Shown one piece after another: positions 19,327 through 27,499 of a stretch of DNA of 64,000 nt. The position numbers and the translations under genes are program-made. The DNA comes from Verrucomicrobium sp. BvORR034. Lineage in GTDB: Bacteria > Verrucomicrobiota > Verrucomicrobiia > Verrucomicrobiales > Verrucomicrobiaceae. Every line of letters starts with the position of its first letter. Positions within the stretch are counted from its first letter, which is position 1. The DNA is taken from positions 28,265 to 92,264 of the forward strand of contig NZ_BATQ01000147.1 of assembly GCF_000739635.1 (NCBI RefSeq). The letters run 5' to 3'. Below the pieces are notes generated by a model, which was given only the letters and a program-made list of their open reading frames with translations, did not search any database and was not told where the DNA came from.

Positions 19327-20733
19327 TCACGGTCGTTTCCCTGCCTCAACAAGACGGATCACACCTCGTTCCAGAGAGGCTTGAAGCCGGAGCTGGGGAG
19401 GCTTACCAGGTTTGAACCAACGTCCGCCGGCATGGGAAAACTTGCCCGTGGCATCTTCCACCACCACCCCAGCCCCCGGCATCACCAGCACTTCACGATC
19501 CTGCGGCACCACCAGATCCACCTCCCCTTGCCCGGCAAACTCCCACTGCTGTCTGGTGGGTGCGCTGCCGGGGTTGAGCAGCACTTCCGTTCCCGCCAGG
19601 GTCAGCACCGCCTCTGACACGCGCTCCAGGGGAAACTCCAGCTTCAGGTTCTGGTTTAGTTCCGTGAACCATCCCTTGCGGGTCTGCACATAGCGAACCT
19701 CAGGCAGGGTCTGCTCCGCCCCCTTTTTCAGCCGCACGCCAGTGAGCACCACGCTCCAGACCATGCCATGCCCGCTGGCATCCACTTCAATCTTTGGACT
19801 GGCCCCGGCCACGATGTCCAGGTTGCCTTCCTGAAAAGTGCCGGAGAGTTTCAAGTCTCCTTTCAGAGGCAGGTCCGGGCCCACCACCACCTGATTGCGC
19901 TGGTACGGGGTGGCCAGCAGGGAACCGGTCGTGGCCAGGCACACCAGCATTCCCACAATGGCCGCGCCGCTGCGGGGATGCTTCAGCAGCCAGTCAAAGC
20001 CCCTGGCGAACCACTGCCGGTGCTCCAGCACCTGGGTGCCGGTCCAGAGACCAGCACAGGTGAACCACATGAGCCCCATCGCCCACCAGGTGTCGGTGAG
20101 AAAGTGGCCTCCTTGAACCGCACGGGCCAGCCCGATGAGCCAACCCAGCACCAGCCCGCCCCACAACCCCGCCCACGCCAGTTGCGCGTTCCGGCGTCGG
20201 TGGATGAAGTAGTAGGAGAAAAAGAAGAACCCCATGGTGGCATGCCCGCAGGGGAAGGATTTGCCGGTACTGCTCACGTCCCGCACCCAGACCGGTTCAT
20301 AGGCATGGCGTCCGCCAAACTCCACCACGTCCCGTGGTCGGGGCCGACCCCAATGATCTTTGAGGATGGCATTTGCCACCAGACCTGGCCCCATGGCGAG
20401 CACCAATGCGAGATACACGGTGGCGAAGTTACGCTCCGCCGGCAGACGCCGCCCCACCTTCAATACGAGCCCCCCCAGGGCCACCAGCACCGCCAGCATG
20501 GCTGGCAACGTGCCAAAGTGGTAGAGCACATGCCAGGGGAACGTACCCCCCATGTGCCAGCCCGTCTCCGATGAATGGACCAGGCGCTGAAACTTCAGGT
20601 CAGCCCCTGTCAGGTTCATGAGATAACTTCCCGCCACCAGCACCAAAGCCGGCAAAGCCAGCTCCAGGGTCCAGGCGGGGATGCTGCGGGCCTGCCCCTC
20701 GCGGGGCCCTTCCAGGGTGGCGGATGAAGTCAC
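19327..20733 (-). CDS. PAP2-family phosphatase with large C-terminal beta-rich extension
   Basis: The protein has 468 residues and starts at GTG 20733. The first 265 residues are a PAP2 membrane domain: DHWGRPRPRDV, FPCGHATMGF (Cys replaces the usual Ser) and RAVQGGHFLTDTWW. LpxE-like lipid A phosphatases share the layout, but that is only a possibility. The last 180 or so residues follow a helix (SGAAIVGMLVCLATTGSLL) and look like an extracytoplasmic beta domain with repeated strand patterns (GDLKLSGTFQEGNLDIVAG). This tail is not part of usual PAP2 enzymes. Confidence 0.83.
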   Translation of the reverse strand: MTSSATLEGPREGQARSIPAWTLELALPALVLVAGSYLMNLTGADLKFQRLVHSSETGWHMGGTFPWHVLYHFGTLPAMLAVLVALGGLVLKVGRRLPAERNFATVYLALVLAMGPGLVANAILKDHWGRPRPRDVVEFGGRHAYEPVWVRDVSSTGKSFPCGHATMGFFFFSYYFIHRRRNAQLAWAGLWGGLVLGWLIGLARAVQGGHFLTDTWWAMGLMWFTCAGLWTGTQVLEHRQWFARGFDWLLKHPRSGAAIVGMLVCLATTGSLLATPYQRNQVVVGPDLPLKGDLKLSGTFQEGNLDIVAGASPKIEVDASGHGMVWSVVLTGVRLKKGAEQTLPEVRYVQTRKGWFTELNQNLKLEFPLERVSEAVLTLAGTEVLLNPGSAPTRQQWEFAGQGEVDLVVPQDREVLVMPGAGVVVEDATGKFSHAGGRWFKPGKPPQLRLQASLERGVIRLVEAGKRP

Positions 20734-20804
20734 ACTTCTGCGCTATCATCTCCCGCGTTCCCGTCCAAGCAACGCTTTCGTCAAGGTCGTTCCCGGAAAA
20801 TACG

Positions 20805-20832
20805 AAAGGCGTGGTGTTGCCACCACGCCTTT
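20805..20832 (-). terminator. Strong hairpin downstream of the porin gene
   Basis: A perfect 12-bp stem (AAAGGCGTGGTG and CACCACGCCTTT) with a 4-base loop lies 58 bp past the porin stop. T-rich bases follow on either strand: a strong TTTGTTTTTT run on the plus strand and CGTATTTT on the minus strand. It probably ends the porin transcript and may act in both directions. Confidence 0.65.
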
Positions 20833-20889
20833 GTTTTTTAAGCCCAGTTGGAAACAACCAAACCCAACGTGACCCTAGAATAGTTCAGC

Positions 20890-22119
20890 CTAGAAGAACA
20901 TGCGGAGGCCCACCAGTGTGGTCCAGCCGTCATAGTCGCCACCGTCGCCGCCGCCGCTCATGGTGTTGTATTCAACACCGCCCATAAGCTTCAGCTTGTG
21001 ACCGTAGAGGTAGTAGTTGAGGCCCATGTAAACGGCCTGGTATTCGTCGCCACGACCACCGTCGGTGAGGTCAGGAGCAAGGCGCTCATAGCGGCTCTGA
21101 AGACGGAGACCGTCGTTGTCGCCGTGAGCGTACTGGTAACGCACCACGAGCTGGAGGCTGTCAGCCACATACACGGAGGGAGTCACGATGACACCCCAGA
21201 CATCGCCCACTTCACCGAATCCGCTGGCACCAAGCACATCAGTGTAGAGACCGAAGCGGCCCTGCTCGATGTTGGTGTTGAGGGAGAAGGCGTGCTCATA
21301 GCTGGCAGGACCTTCGGTGTTGGTGTTGTCAGTGCTGTACTGGTAGTCCAGCTTGGTGATGGCTTTTTCAAGACCAAGGGCAGGGCCCAGGTCGTAGCCC
21401 ACGCTGGCCTGGATCACAGCGCCTTCGTCGAGACCACCGAACTCAGGATCGTACTGGCCGCCGAAGGCTGCGAGTGCGTAGATGAAGTTGTCGATCTTGC
21501 CGTTGATCCACACGCCAGTAAGCTCAGCAGGGCGGATCTGGTTGACGAGCAAGCTGCGCTCGAACACGATAATTTCCTTGGAGGAGGTGAAATACTCGTG
21601 GGAGAAGAACTTGGCCTTCGTCTTACCAACGCTGAGGTTGAACTTGTCGTTCGGAGCCCAGGTCAGGTAGAGGTCGTAGATGTCGCGATAGAAACCATCG
21701 CCCAGCTCAGGATTGGCACCGGGTTCAAGGTCGAAGTTCGGGTTCACGTCGATCTGACCTTCGAGCTTGAATTGACGAAGGATCTTCGACTTGAAGCCAA
21801 GGCGCCAGCGGCGCACTTCGATGTCACCCCAGCGGGTTTCTTCGGGACGGTCACCGGAGCTGAAGTCGCCCTGGTCAGAATCACCATCAGCCCACTGAAG
21901 CTGGATGCGGCCCTGAAGTGCGAACTCCTGGATGAAGTCGTTGTCGTCGTTCTTGTAGAGCGTGGCCAGTCCCCAGATCTTGTCGTAGATGGACTTTTCG
22001 GATCCGGCGGGTTGCACCGCGGGCTCAACGCCCTTTCCGGAGGCGACCATCACCTCACCAGCATGGGCGCTGGAGAGAAGACCTGCGGTAAGCAGGAACA
22101 GAGATGTTTTCAGTTTCAT
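20890..22119 (-). CDS. Phosphate-selective porin O/P-family outer-membrane protein
   Basis: The protein has 409 residues from ATG 22119, with a signal peptide (MKLKTSLFLLTAGLLSSAHA). The mature part begins with a short region (SIYDKIWGLATLYKNDDNDFIQEFALQGRIQLQ) typical of OprO/OprP-type porins, followed by alternating amphipathic strands and a C-terminal Phe (LVGLRMFF), the usual outer-membrane assembly signal. It is Asp/Gly-rich in loops. The phosphate preference is a family name, not shown here, though a pst operon lies 4.4 kb away. Confidence 0.85.
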   Translation of the reverse strand: MKLKTSLFLLTAGLLSSAHAGEVMVASGKGVEPAVQPAGSEKSIYDKIWGLATLYKNDDNDFIQEFALQGRIQLQWADGDSDQGDFSSGDRPEETRWGDIEVRRWRLGFKSKILRQFKLEGQIDVNPNFDLEPGANPELGDGFYRDIYDLYLTWAPNDKFNLSVGKTKAKFFSHEYFTSSKEIIVFERSLLVNQIRPAELTGVWINGKIDNFIYALAAFGGQYDPEFGGLDEGAVIQASVGYDLGPALGLEKAITKLDYQYSTDNTNTEGPASYEHAFSLNTNIEQGRFGLYTDVLGASGFGEVGDVWGVIVTPSVYVADSLQLVVRYQYAHGDNDGLRLQSRYERLAPDLTDGGRGDEYQAVYMGLNYYLYGHKLKLMGGVEYNTMSGGGDGGDYDGWTTLVGLRMFF

Positions 22120-22301
22120 GCGTGTCTTGTCGGAGTTGTGTGTGTCGATCGCCGAGGGGGCTCGGCGCGCCAATACTGGCGTTGACACATAAAACCGTCG
22201 AGACAGGCTGTGTTACGATTGCGTCACGCATTGAGCAATTCCAAACATTCTGACACTCATGGAGAGTCGTGCGCAATGACGCTGCCACCTGGAACCGGTG
22301 A

Positions 22302-22784
22302 CTAGCGGCTCAGATCGCCCTGGGAAAGCACAATGAATCCACTCTTGTTGAGGGACTCCGCCCCTACTTCTGGATCATCCAGATACAATGCCAGCAAAGG
22401 TTTTCCGTGGGTTCTAGCCAACAACGGATAAGTGTGGTGAATGTTGATCTCAGCGCCGAGAAGCGCAGCCAGCGCATGTCCCAGGTCATGCACCCCCTCC
22501 TTGAGCTCCACCACCACAATGGTGCGGGAGGTGCACGAATGACCGTGCTGCGTCAGCGTGTTGTGCGCCCCCTCTGGATCAGTGACCACCAGGCGGACCA
22601 GGGTCAGTTCGACCGAGTCCTGCACGGAGAAGCCGAGCACCTCGATCTCATGATCGTTGAGCAGCTTGACCAGGGAGAGCAGAGCCCCCACCTGATTATG
22701 CAGGAACACGGAAATCTGGCGGACCGGCGACTGGGCCTGGGTGATCTCCAGAGTGAGGGGCGGAATCTCGATGGAAGAGGACAT
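22302..22784 (-). CDS. Tandem ACT-domain protein
   Basis: The protein has 160 residues from ATG 22784. The first ACT unit (about 20-85) reads SPVRQISVFLHNQVGALLSLVKLLNDHEIEVLGFSVQD, and the second (about 90-150) contains ELKEGVHDLGHALAALLGAEINIHHTYPLL. ACT pairs bind small ligands, usually amino acids. Stand-alone pairs resemble the regulatory subunit of acetolactate synthase or glycine-cleavage regulators. There is no catalytic domain. The gene lies 98 bp downstream of the DUF6941-like gene on the same strand. Confidence 0.75.
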   Translation of the reverse strand: MSSSIEIPPLTLEITQAQSPVRQISVFLHNQVGALLSLVKLLNDHEIEVLGFSVQDSVELTLVRLVVTDPEGAHNTLTQHGHSCTSRTIVVVELKEGVHDLGHALAALLGAEINIHHTYPLLARTHGKPLLALYLDDPEVGAESLNKSGFIVLSQGDLSR

Positions 22785-22882
22785 GATGGGAATCGTGACG
22801 CAGGAATCAGGCAAGTCTTTGGCGCATCTTGCAACAAAATACGCAACAGAGACCGGCTCAGGCCGTGAGAATCCCCACCGCC

Positions 22883-23308
22883 TCAACCCGCAGGCCCGCT
22901 GGAGGCCCGCATTTCTTCAAAACGGGTCACGCGGAACGGAAGGTTGATGAGCACTTGTTCATCCAGGCTGACCACGAAACGATACACACCCGTCTTTTCA
23001 AACCGCAGCCTCTGGAGATTCAGAACGATGTTTCGCGTGACGAATGGCACCGCGCCAGGAGGAAAGGCCACATCCACCGTGGGTGGATAGGGCGGCATCA
23101 CTTCCGCTCCGCTTTCGTCCTGCAGGACGATGCGCATCTGATGACGCCCTACATCACGGGGCTCAAACAGAAGCCGGACGGCGAGAGAACATTGCGGATG
23201 CACCACCGGAAATTCCGGGGCGCACAAGGTGTCAAAAGCCCCCGTGATACAGAGCTTTCCCTGATAGTCCGCAGCAAAATCACAGAGGGTGGCGAGCAGG
23301 AGTTGCAT
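22883..23308 (-). CDS. DUF6941-like protein of unknown function
   Basis: The protein has 141 residues from ATG 23308. It has no signal or membrane segment. It looks like a single beta-sandwich: LLATLCDFAADYQGKLCITGAFDTL, CSLAVRLLFEP..VGRHQMRIVLQDESG and GVYRFVVSLDEQVLINLPFRV. The pattern (CD.A....GKL.I.G.FD, H..L..D..G) recalls DUF6941, by memory only. It sits 52 bp after the PBP2 gene on the same strand. Function is unknown. Confidence 0.6.
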   Translation of the reverse strand: MQLLLATLCDFAADYQGKLCITGAFDTLCAPEFPVVHPQCSLAVRLLFEPRDVGRHQMRIVLQDESGAEVMPPYPPTVDVAFPPGAVPFVTRNIVLNLQRLRFEKTGVYRFVVSLDEQVLINLPFRVTRFEEMRASSGPAG

Positions 23309-23360
23309 GCTGTCTGGGTGAATCGTGGCGGAACCCCACCTGGGCCTGCCCTTCTCTCGA

Positions 23361-25439
23361 TCAACGACCGAACAGCTTCCGCAAGAATCCGCCAAAGCCT
23401 TTGCGCTCCTCTTGGGGAGGCGGCGGAGGCGGAGGCGGTGCGCCGCCTGCAGGTCCCGAGCCGGAGCCGTAGCTGCGCCCCCCTTCGACTTCTTCGTCCG
23501 CGCTGGAGACAGGAATTCCCTTGGCGCTGCCTTCAGCCTGTACAGCTAGCAGGAGGGGCTCCTCGGGATTGGCATCCTTCAGGATGCGCTCAAACACGTC
23601 ATGCACAATCGGGGCGGCCTTACGCCCACCGCTGACGTCTTCACCCGGCTGCCCTTCATAGATCACGGCATATGCATAGACGGGATTGTCGGCGGGCAGG
23701 AAGCCGGTGAACCAAGCGAGGTTCCGGTCCTCCGCCGGCTTCCACTGTGCGGTACCGGTCTTCCCAGCTATCTGGCACTGTTCAAGTGCTGCGGCACGCC
23801 CCGTGCCTCCAGAACCATTTACCACCGCCACCATGCCTTTGACCACGGATTCACGCGCGTCCTGGCGAAGGTCCACGCGACGACGGGTGGATGACGAAAA
23901 AGCCTGCACGACCCGGTCGTTGGGATCCTGAATCTGCTTCACCAGCCGCGCCTGGGGCATGTTCACCCCATCAGCGAGCGCCGCCATGGCTTGCACTGTC
24001 TGAAGCGGGGTCACCAGCGTGGCCCCCTGGCCGATGGAGAAGTTTGCGATGTCGCCACTCATCATCTTGGAGCCGTAGCGCCCCATCCACCACGAGTCGG
24101 TGGGCACGAATCCAGGAGATTCTGCAGCAAGGGGAATGCCCGTGCGTTCCCCGAAACCGAGGCGCATGGCTGTATCGGAGATGGCCGGAGCCCCAATGGC
24201 CATGCCCGCCTGGTAGAACCAGGTGTTGCACGAGCGCTTGATGGCGCTCACCACGTTCATGTAACCTTCGCCGTCGCGGTTCCAGTTTTTGAAATAACGG
24301 TCGCCGATCCAGAGGCTGGGGCTGCAGTCGTAACCAGTGCGGGCTGTCACAACACCGCTCTCCAGGGCCGCCAGGGACACCACCACCTTGAAGGTGGACG
24401 CCGGAGGGTACTCACCGCGGAAGGCTCGAGCCAGCATCGGCAGGCGCTTGTCCTCATTCAGACGCTGGAAGTTTTCCGAGGTGATCCCAGGGATGAAAAG
24501 ATTGGGGTCAAACAGCGGATAGGACGCCAGGGCCAGCACATCGCCAGACTTCACGTCCATGATGACCATGGCCCCACCCTTGGTGTTCTGCTCGAGGGCC
24601 TCCTCGGCATACTTCTGGAAGTTGTAATCCAGCGTGGTGACCACGTTGTTGCCAGGCACGGGGCGGCGTACGGTTTCCTCCGTCGCCTTGGTTCCGTCCG
24701 AATTGAAGAGGACGTTCACCACCCCGGGCTTGCCCTCCAGATCTTTGTCGAAGGACTTTTCCAGACCATCGCGGCCTTCCGTCTCTTCAAAAATAGGATC
24801 GCCATCCTGCGCTGGCGTGGTCGGCAGCGCCCGCTTGCGGCCCACAAAGCCGATAACATGCGGCGCACTGGCCCCTTTCGGGTACACGCGCAGGTAGGCC
24901 GCCTGCAGCAGGACGCCGCTGCCGGGCTTCAACAACGGGGTCAGCTTCCGCTGTTGATCGGCGGTGATTTCCTCATTCAAGCCGTCCACGCTTGAAAAGA
25001 CCATCGGGAGCCACCGACGGTTCTTGTAGTGGGAGAGCAGCTTCTCAGGCGTCATGTCCCACCGTTTGCCCAGCAGGGTGTTGGCCTGCATGATGCGGGA
25101 CCGCCCATAGCCGATGATCTCCGCGTCCGTCGCTCCCTTGCCGAGAAAGGGGTAGTTCAGCGCCAGGTACATCACCACCCGGGACTGGGCCAGCGGGACA
25201 CCGTTGCGATCCACAATCTGGCCACGAGGCGCAGGAATGTTCAGATTGAGCGCTCGCGCCTCGCTTTCCGTCTTCCAACCGGCGGTGAGCTCCTTTTTCT
25301 TCGTCGGTGGATCGCCTGGATCTTCATTCACCGGCACGGCCTTCATGGCCACGGGTGACTGGGCACCTAGCATGCCGGCCCCCAGAACTGGGGCGACCGT
25401 CAAAGCGAGCAGTGTGATGGGGTTCCGAAATCGGGACAT
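23361..25439 (-). CDS. Penicillin-binding protein 2-type D,D-transpeptidase
   Basis: The protein has 692 residues from ATG 25439. It cross-links peptidoglycan, probably for side-wall growth with a SEDS partner that is not in this window. The N-terminal hydrophobic segment is a possible signal anchor. A dimerisation domain follows (PRGQIVDRNGVPLA). The transpeptidase motifs are S348-T-F-K, S-C-N (KRSCNTWF) and K560-T-G. The tail after about 630 is unusual: low-complexity Gly/Pro, then eight Pro, then a basic amphipathic end (GFGGFLRKLFGR). The gene stands apart from mreBCD/rodA, so mrdA identity is likely but not proven. Confidence 0.88.
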   Translation of the reverse strand: MSRFRNPITLLALTVAPVLGAGMLGAQSPVAMKAVPVNEDPGDPPTKKKELTAGWKTESEARALNLNIPAPRGQIVDRNGVPLAQSRVVMYLALNYPFLGKGATDAEIIGYGRSRIMQANTLLGKRWDMTPEKLLSHYKNRRWLPMVFSSVDGLNEEITADQQRKLTPLLKPGSGVLLQAAYLRVYPKGASAPHVIGFVGRKRALPTTPAQDGDPIFEETEGRDGLEKSFDKDLEGKPGVVNVLFNSDGTKATEETVRRPVPGNNVVTTLDYNFQKYAEEALEQNTKGGAMVIMDVKSGDVLALASYPLFDPNLFIPGITSENFQRLNEDKRLPMLARAFRGEYPPASTFKVVVSLAALESGVVTARTGYDCSPSLWIGDRYFKNWNRDGEGYMNVVSAIKRSCNTWFYQAGMAIGAPAISDTAMRLGFGERTGIPLAAESPGFVPTDSWWMGRYGSKMMSGDIANFSIGQGATLVTPLQTVQAMAALADGVNMPQARLVKQIQDPNDRVVQAFSSSTRRRVDLRQDARESVVKGMVAVVNGSGGTGRAAALEQCQIAGKTGTAQWKPAEDRNLAWFTGFLPADNPVYAYAVIYEGQPGEDVSGGRKAAPIVHDVFERILKDANPEEPLLLAVQAEGSAKGIPVSSADEEVEGGRSYGSGSGPAGGAPPPPPPPPQEERKGFGGFLRKLFGR

Positions 25440-25536
25440 GAGCAGGCAGGAAGGCCGTGAGAGAGTCAAACTCGGCACGTTCGAGTCGAAGGTGCGGCTC
25501 GTCAAGAACTCCCACTCAAGTCACCCCGCCCGTCAC

Positions 25537-26232
25537 TCAGGGGAGCTGGCGACGGCGACGCACCAGCAGAATCACGCCCACTGCTCCCAGCAGCAGCGCC
25601 CCACCGGGCTCCGGCACCGCCTGCACGTTCACAAAACTGGCGGAAGCACCCTGCGTCCCAATCTCCTGGACGTGGATCCCGATTCTGAGATCTCCATTGT
25701 TGATCGCTCCAAGCAAACCTGAGTACCCCTCCAGACTCTGGAAGGCCACGGTGAGAGATTCGCCCGTATCCAGACCATTTTTGGAAGGAGGCGGATTGGA
25801 TTGGAACAGGTAGTCCGAGTCGAAGCCTGCATTCTGGCCGGCAGGAAGGTTGCCCCCACCGCCTGCCACCGAGTAGGACACCGCATTGTCGGGCCCGACC
25901 GTCGTCCAGGAGATGATGGAGGGCGAGCTCAGCAGATCGAGCGAATCCTCGAAATAGATGTTCGTGATCGTGGGTTGGGTGCCACTGACCCAGGACGACT
26001 GCGAATTATTGGAGGTATTCGCAATCGTAAAATAGAACGTGTTGGCGTTGGGGCCCTGGGCCAGGCTGTACTGGAACGACACGCTCTGAAGGAGACTCAC
26101 GTCAAAATTCGGCGTGATCAGGCTGAACGAACCAGTGGCTTGCGCCTGCGTCAGCCGGGAGAATCCCAATAGGGCGAAGGCGAAAATCAGAACGGCCTTA
26201 GCCGTCATCGAGAAGGGTGCTTTAGAGCTCAT
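25537..26232 (-). CDS. PEP-CTERM sorting-domain protein
   Basis: The protein has 231 residues from ATG 26232. There is a signal peptide and a beta-rich body with many Ser, Asn and Gly. The C-terminus is the PEP-CTERM signal: VPEPGGALLLGAVGVILLVRRRRQ, that is PEP, a helix and an Arg cluster, recognised by exosortase A-type enzymes. The mature protein is expected at the cell surface or in the extracellular matrix. The body resembles no family I know. Confidence 0.85.
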   Translation of the reverse strand: MSSKAPFSMTAKAVLIFAFALLGFSRLTQAQATGSFSLITPNFDVSLLQSVSFQYSLAQGPNANTFYFTIANTSNNSQSSWVSGTQPTITNIYFEDSLDLLSSPSIISWTTVGPDNAVSYSVAGGGGNLPAGQNAGFDSDYLFQSNPPPSKNGLDTGESLTVAFQSLEGYSGLLGAINNGDLRIGIHVQEIGTQGASASFVNVQAVPEPGGALLLGAVGVILLVRRRRQLP

Positions 26233-26554
26233 AAAAGTGCGCCTCAAAATTGTTAAACAACTCAATCCTGAAGACGCTTATAAGCGAAACTTCTCAAAAA
26301 TGCACGCACTACTTTTGATGATTTCTCATATTTATGTATCCATCACTCTTGCATTATCATTTTTGAGACCATAACGACACGTAAATGGAAGGCATGGAGG
26401 GGCCGCGTTATTTCAGAGAAGGCCCGGAGCGTGAACCCTTTGCTCTTGTGACGTTTTGTTCACCCACCCCACCTTGCTGGAGGTGGGGCTGTTCCCGAAG
26501 GTGGAGAAGCCGGTTCAAAGCCGGCGAGTGAAACACAATCGAACACACCAACAC
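26233..26554. other. Intergenic region between divergent PEP-CTERM and pstS genes
   Basis: There is no gene in this 322-bp stretch. The middle (about 26275-26375) is clearly AT-richer than its surroundings. It contains an 11-bp perfect inverted repeat, TCTCAAAAATG (26292-26302) and CATTTTTGAGA (26358-26368), 55 bp apart. The stretch must hold the promoters of both divergent genes. Its pstS-proximal end holds a weak Pho-box-like direct repeat. Confidence 0.6.
26446..26463 (+). promoter_or_regulatory. Weak Pho-box candidate upstream of pstS
   Basis: TTGTGAC and TGTTCAC, each 7 bases, are separated by 4 bases. That gives the 11-bp half-site spacing of a PhoB direct repeat, but the match to CTGTCAT is poor. 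It lies about 92 bp before the pstS ATG. PhoB-type control of a pst operon is expected from the family. Confidence 0.25.
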
Positions 26555-27361
26555 ATGAAATCCACCATCATCACCTCGCTGCTGGCCCTCGCGTTCACGG
26601 CCGGATTGAACGCCCAGAGCGTGCTGCGCGTGCGCGGCTCCGATACGCTGGGTGCGAAGCTTGTCCCCCAGTGGGCAGAACAGTTTAAGAAGCAGGGCGG
26701 CGGCGTCAGCTTTGACATCGCGGCTGAAGGCTCCTCCACCGCTTTCACCAACCTCGCCGCAGGCACCGCCGAAATCGGTATGTCCTCCCGCAAGGTGAAG
26801 GACGACGAGCGCACCTTCGCCAAAACCAAGGGCGTGTTCCTCACCGAACATGAAGTGGCCTGGGACATGATCGCCGTTGTGGTGAACAAGAACAATCCAG
26901 TGGCCAACCTGACCAAGAAGCAGATCGCTGGCATCTTCACCGGCGCGATCAAAGACTGGAGCGAAGTCGGCGGCACCCCCGGCCCGATCTCTGTGTACAC
27001 CCGCAACACCTCCTCCGGCACCTACAAAGACTGGCAGACGCTGGCCATGAAGGGCAAGGACTACGCCTCCAGCAGCCAGAAGATGGCTGGCAACGAGCAG
27101 ATCGTGGCTGAAACGGCCGGCAACGCCGGTGGCATCGGTTACGTAGGCCTCGCTTACGCTCATGGCAAAGGCATCAAAGCGATCTCCGTGGACGGCACCG
27201 CCCCCACCCCTGAGAACGTGAAAGGCTATGCTTACAGCCGCCCCACCTTCTTCTACACGAACGGCGCCCCTCAGGGCAAAGTGAAGGAGTTCATTGACTT
27301 CGTGCACAGCGACGCTGGCAAGAAGGTCTCCCAGCTGGTGGGCTTCATCCCCGCCAAGTAA
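26555..27361 (+). CDS. pstS: Phosphate ABC transporter substrate-binding protein PstS
   Basis: PstS binds inorganic phosphate in the periplasm and delivers it to PstCA. The protein has 268 residues from ATG 26555 with a signal peptide (MKSTIITSLLALAFTAGLNAQ). Family blocks are VRGSDTLGAKLVPQWAEQF, AAEGSSTAFTNLAAGTAEIGMSSRKV, FTGAIKDWSEVGG, YTRNTSSGTYKDW and GNAGGIGYVGLAYA, which contribute phosphate-binding Ser, Thr and Arg. It is of the short, PBP-like type. A terminator-like hairpin follows, so pstS may be made in excess over the permease genes. Confidence 0.93.
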   Translation: MKSTIITSLLALAFTAGLNAQSVLRVRGSDTLGAKLVPQWAEQFKKQGGGVSFDIAAEGSSTAFTNLAAGTAEIGMSSRKVKDDERTFAKTKGVFLTEHEVAWDMIAVVVNKNNPVANLTKKQIAGIFTGAIKDWSEVGGTPGPISVYTRNTSSGTYKDWQTLAMKGKDYASSSQKMAGNEQIVAETAGNAGGIGYVGLAYAHGKGIKAISVDGTAPTPENVKGYAYSRPTFFYTNGAPQGKVKEFIDFVHSDAGKKVSQLVGFIPAK

Positions 27362-27392
27362 GACTCCGAAACGCACTCATCCCGTGATTCTC

Positions 27393-27435
27393 GCCCGATG
27401 GGAGACAGCATCTGCCGCCTCCCATCGGGCTTTTT
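27393..27435 (+). terminator. Terminator/attenuator hairpin between pstS and pstC
   Basis: A perfect 12-bp stem (GCCCGATGGGAG and CTCCCATCGGGC) with a 14-base loop is followed by TTTTT. It sits inside the operon, 32 bp past pstS, and would explain higher pstS expression by partial read-through. Confidence 0.85.
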
Positions 27436-27499
27436 GTCTCGCCAGACTCCCCTTTCTCTTTCAGTCCCAGCTTCGATCAAGTTTTGCCCGTAACATCGC

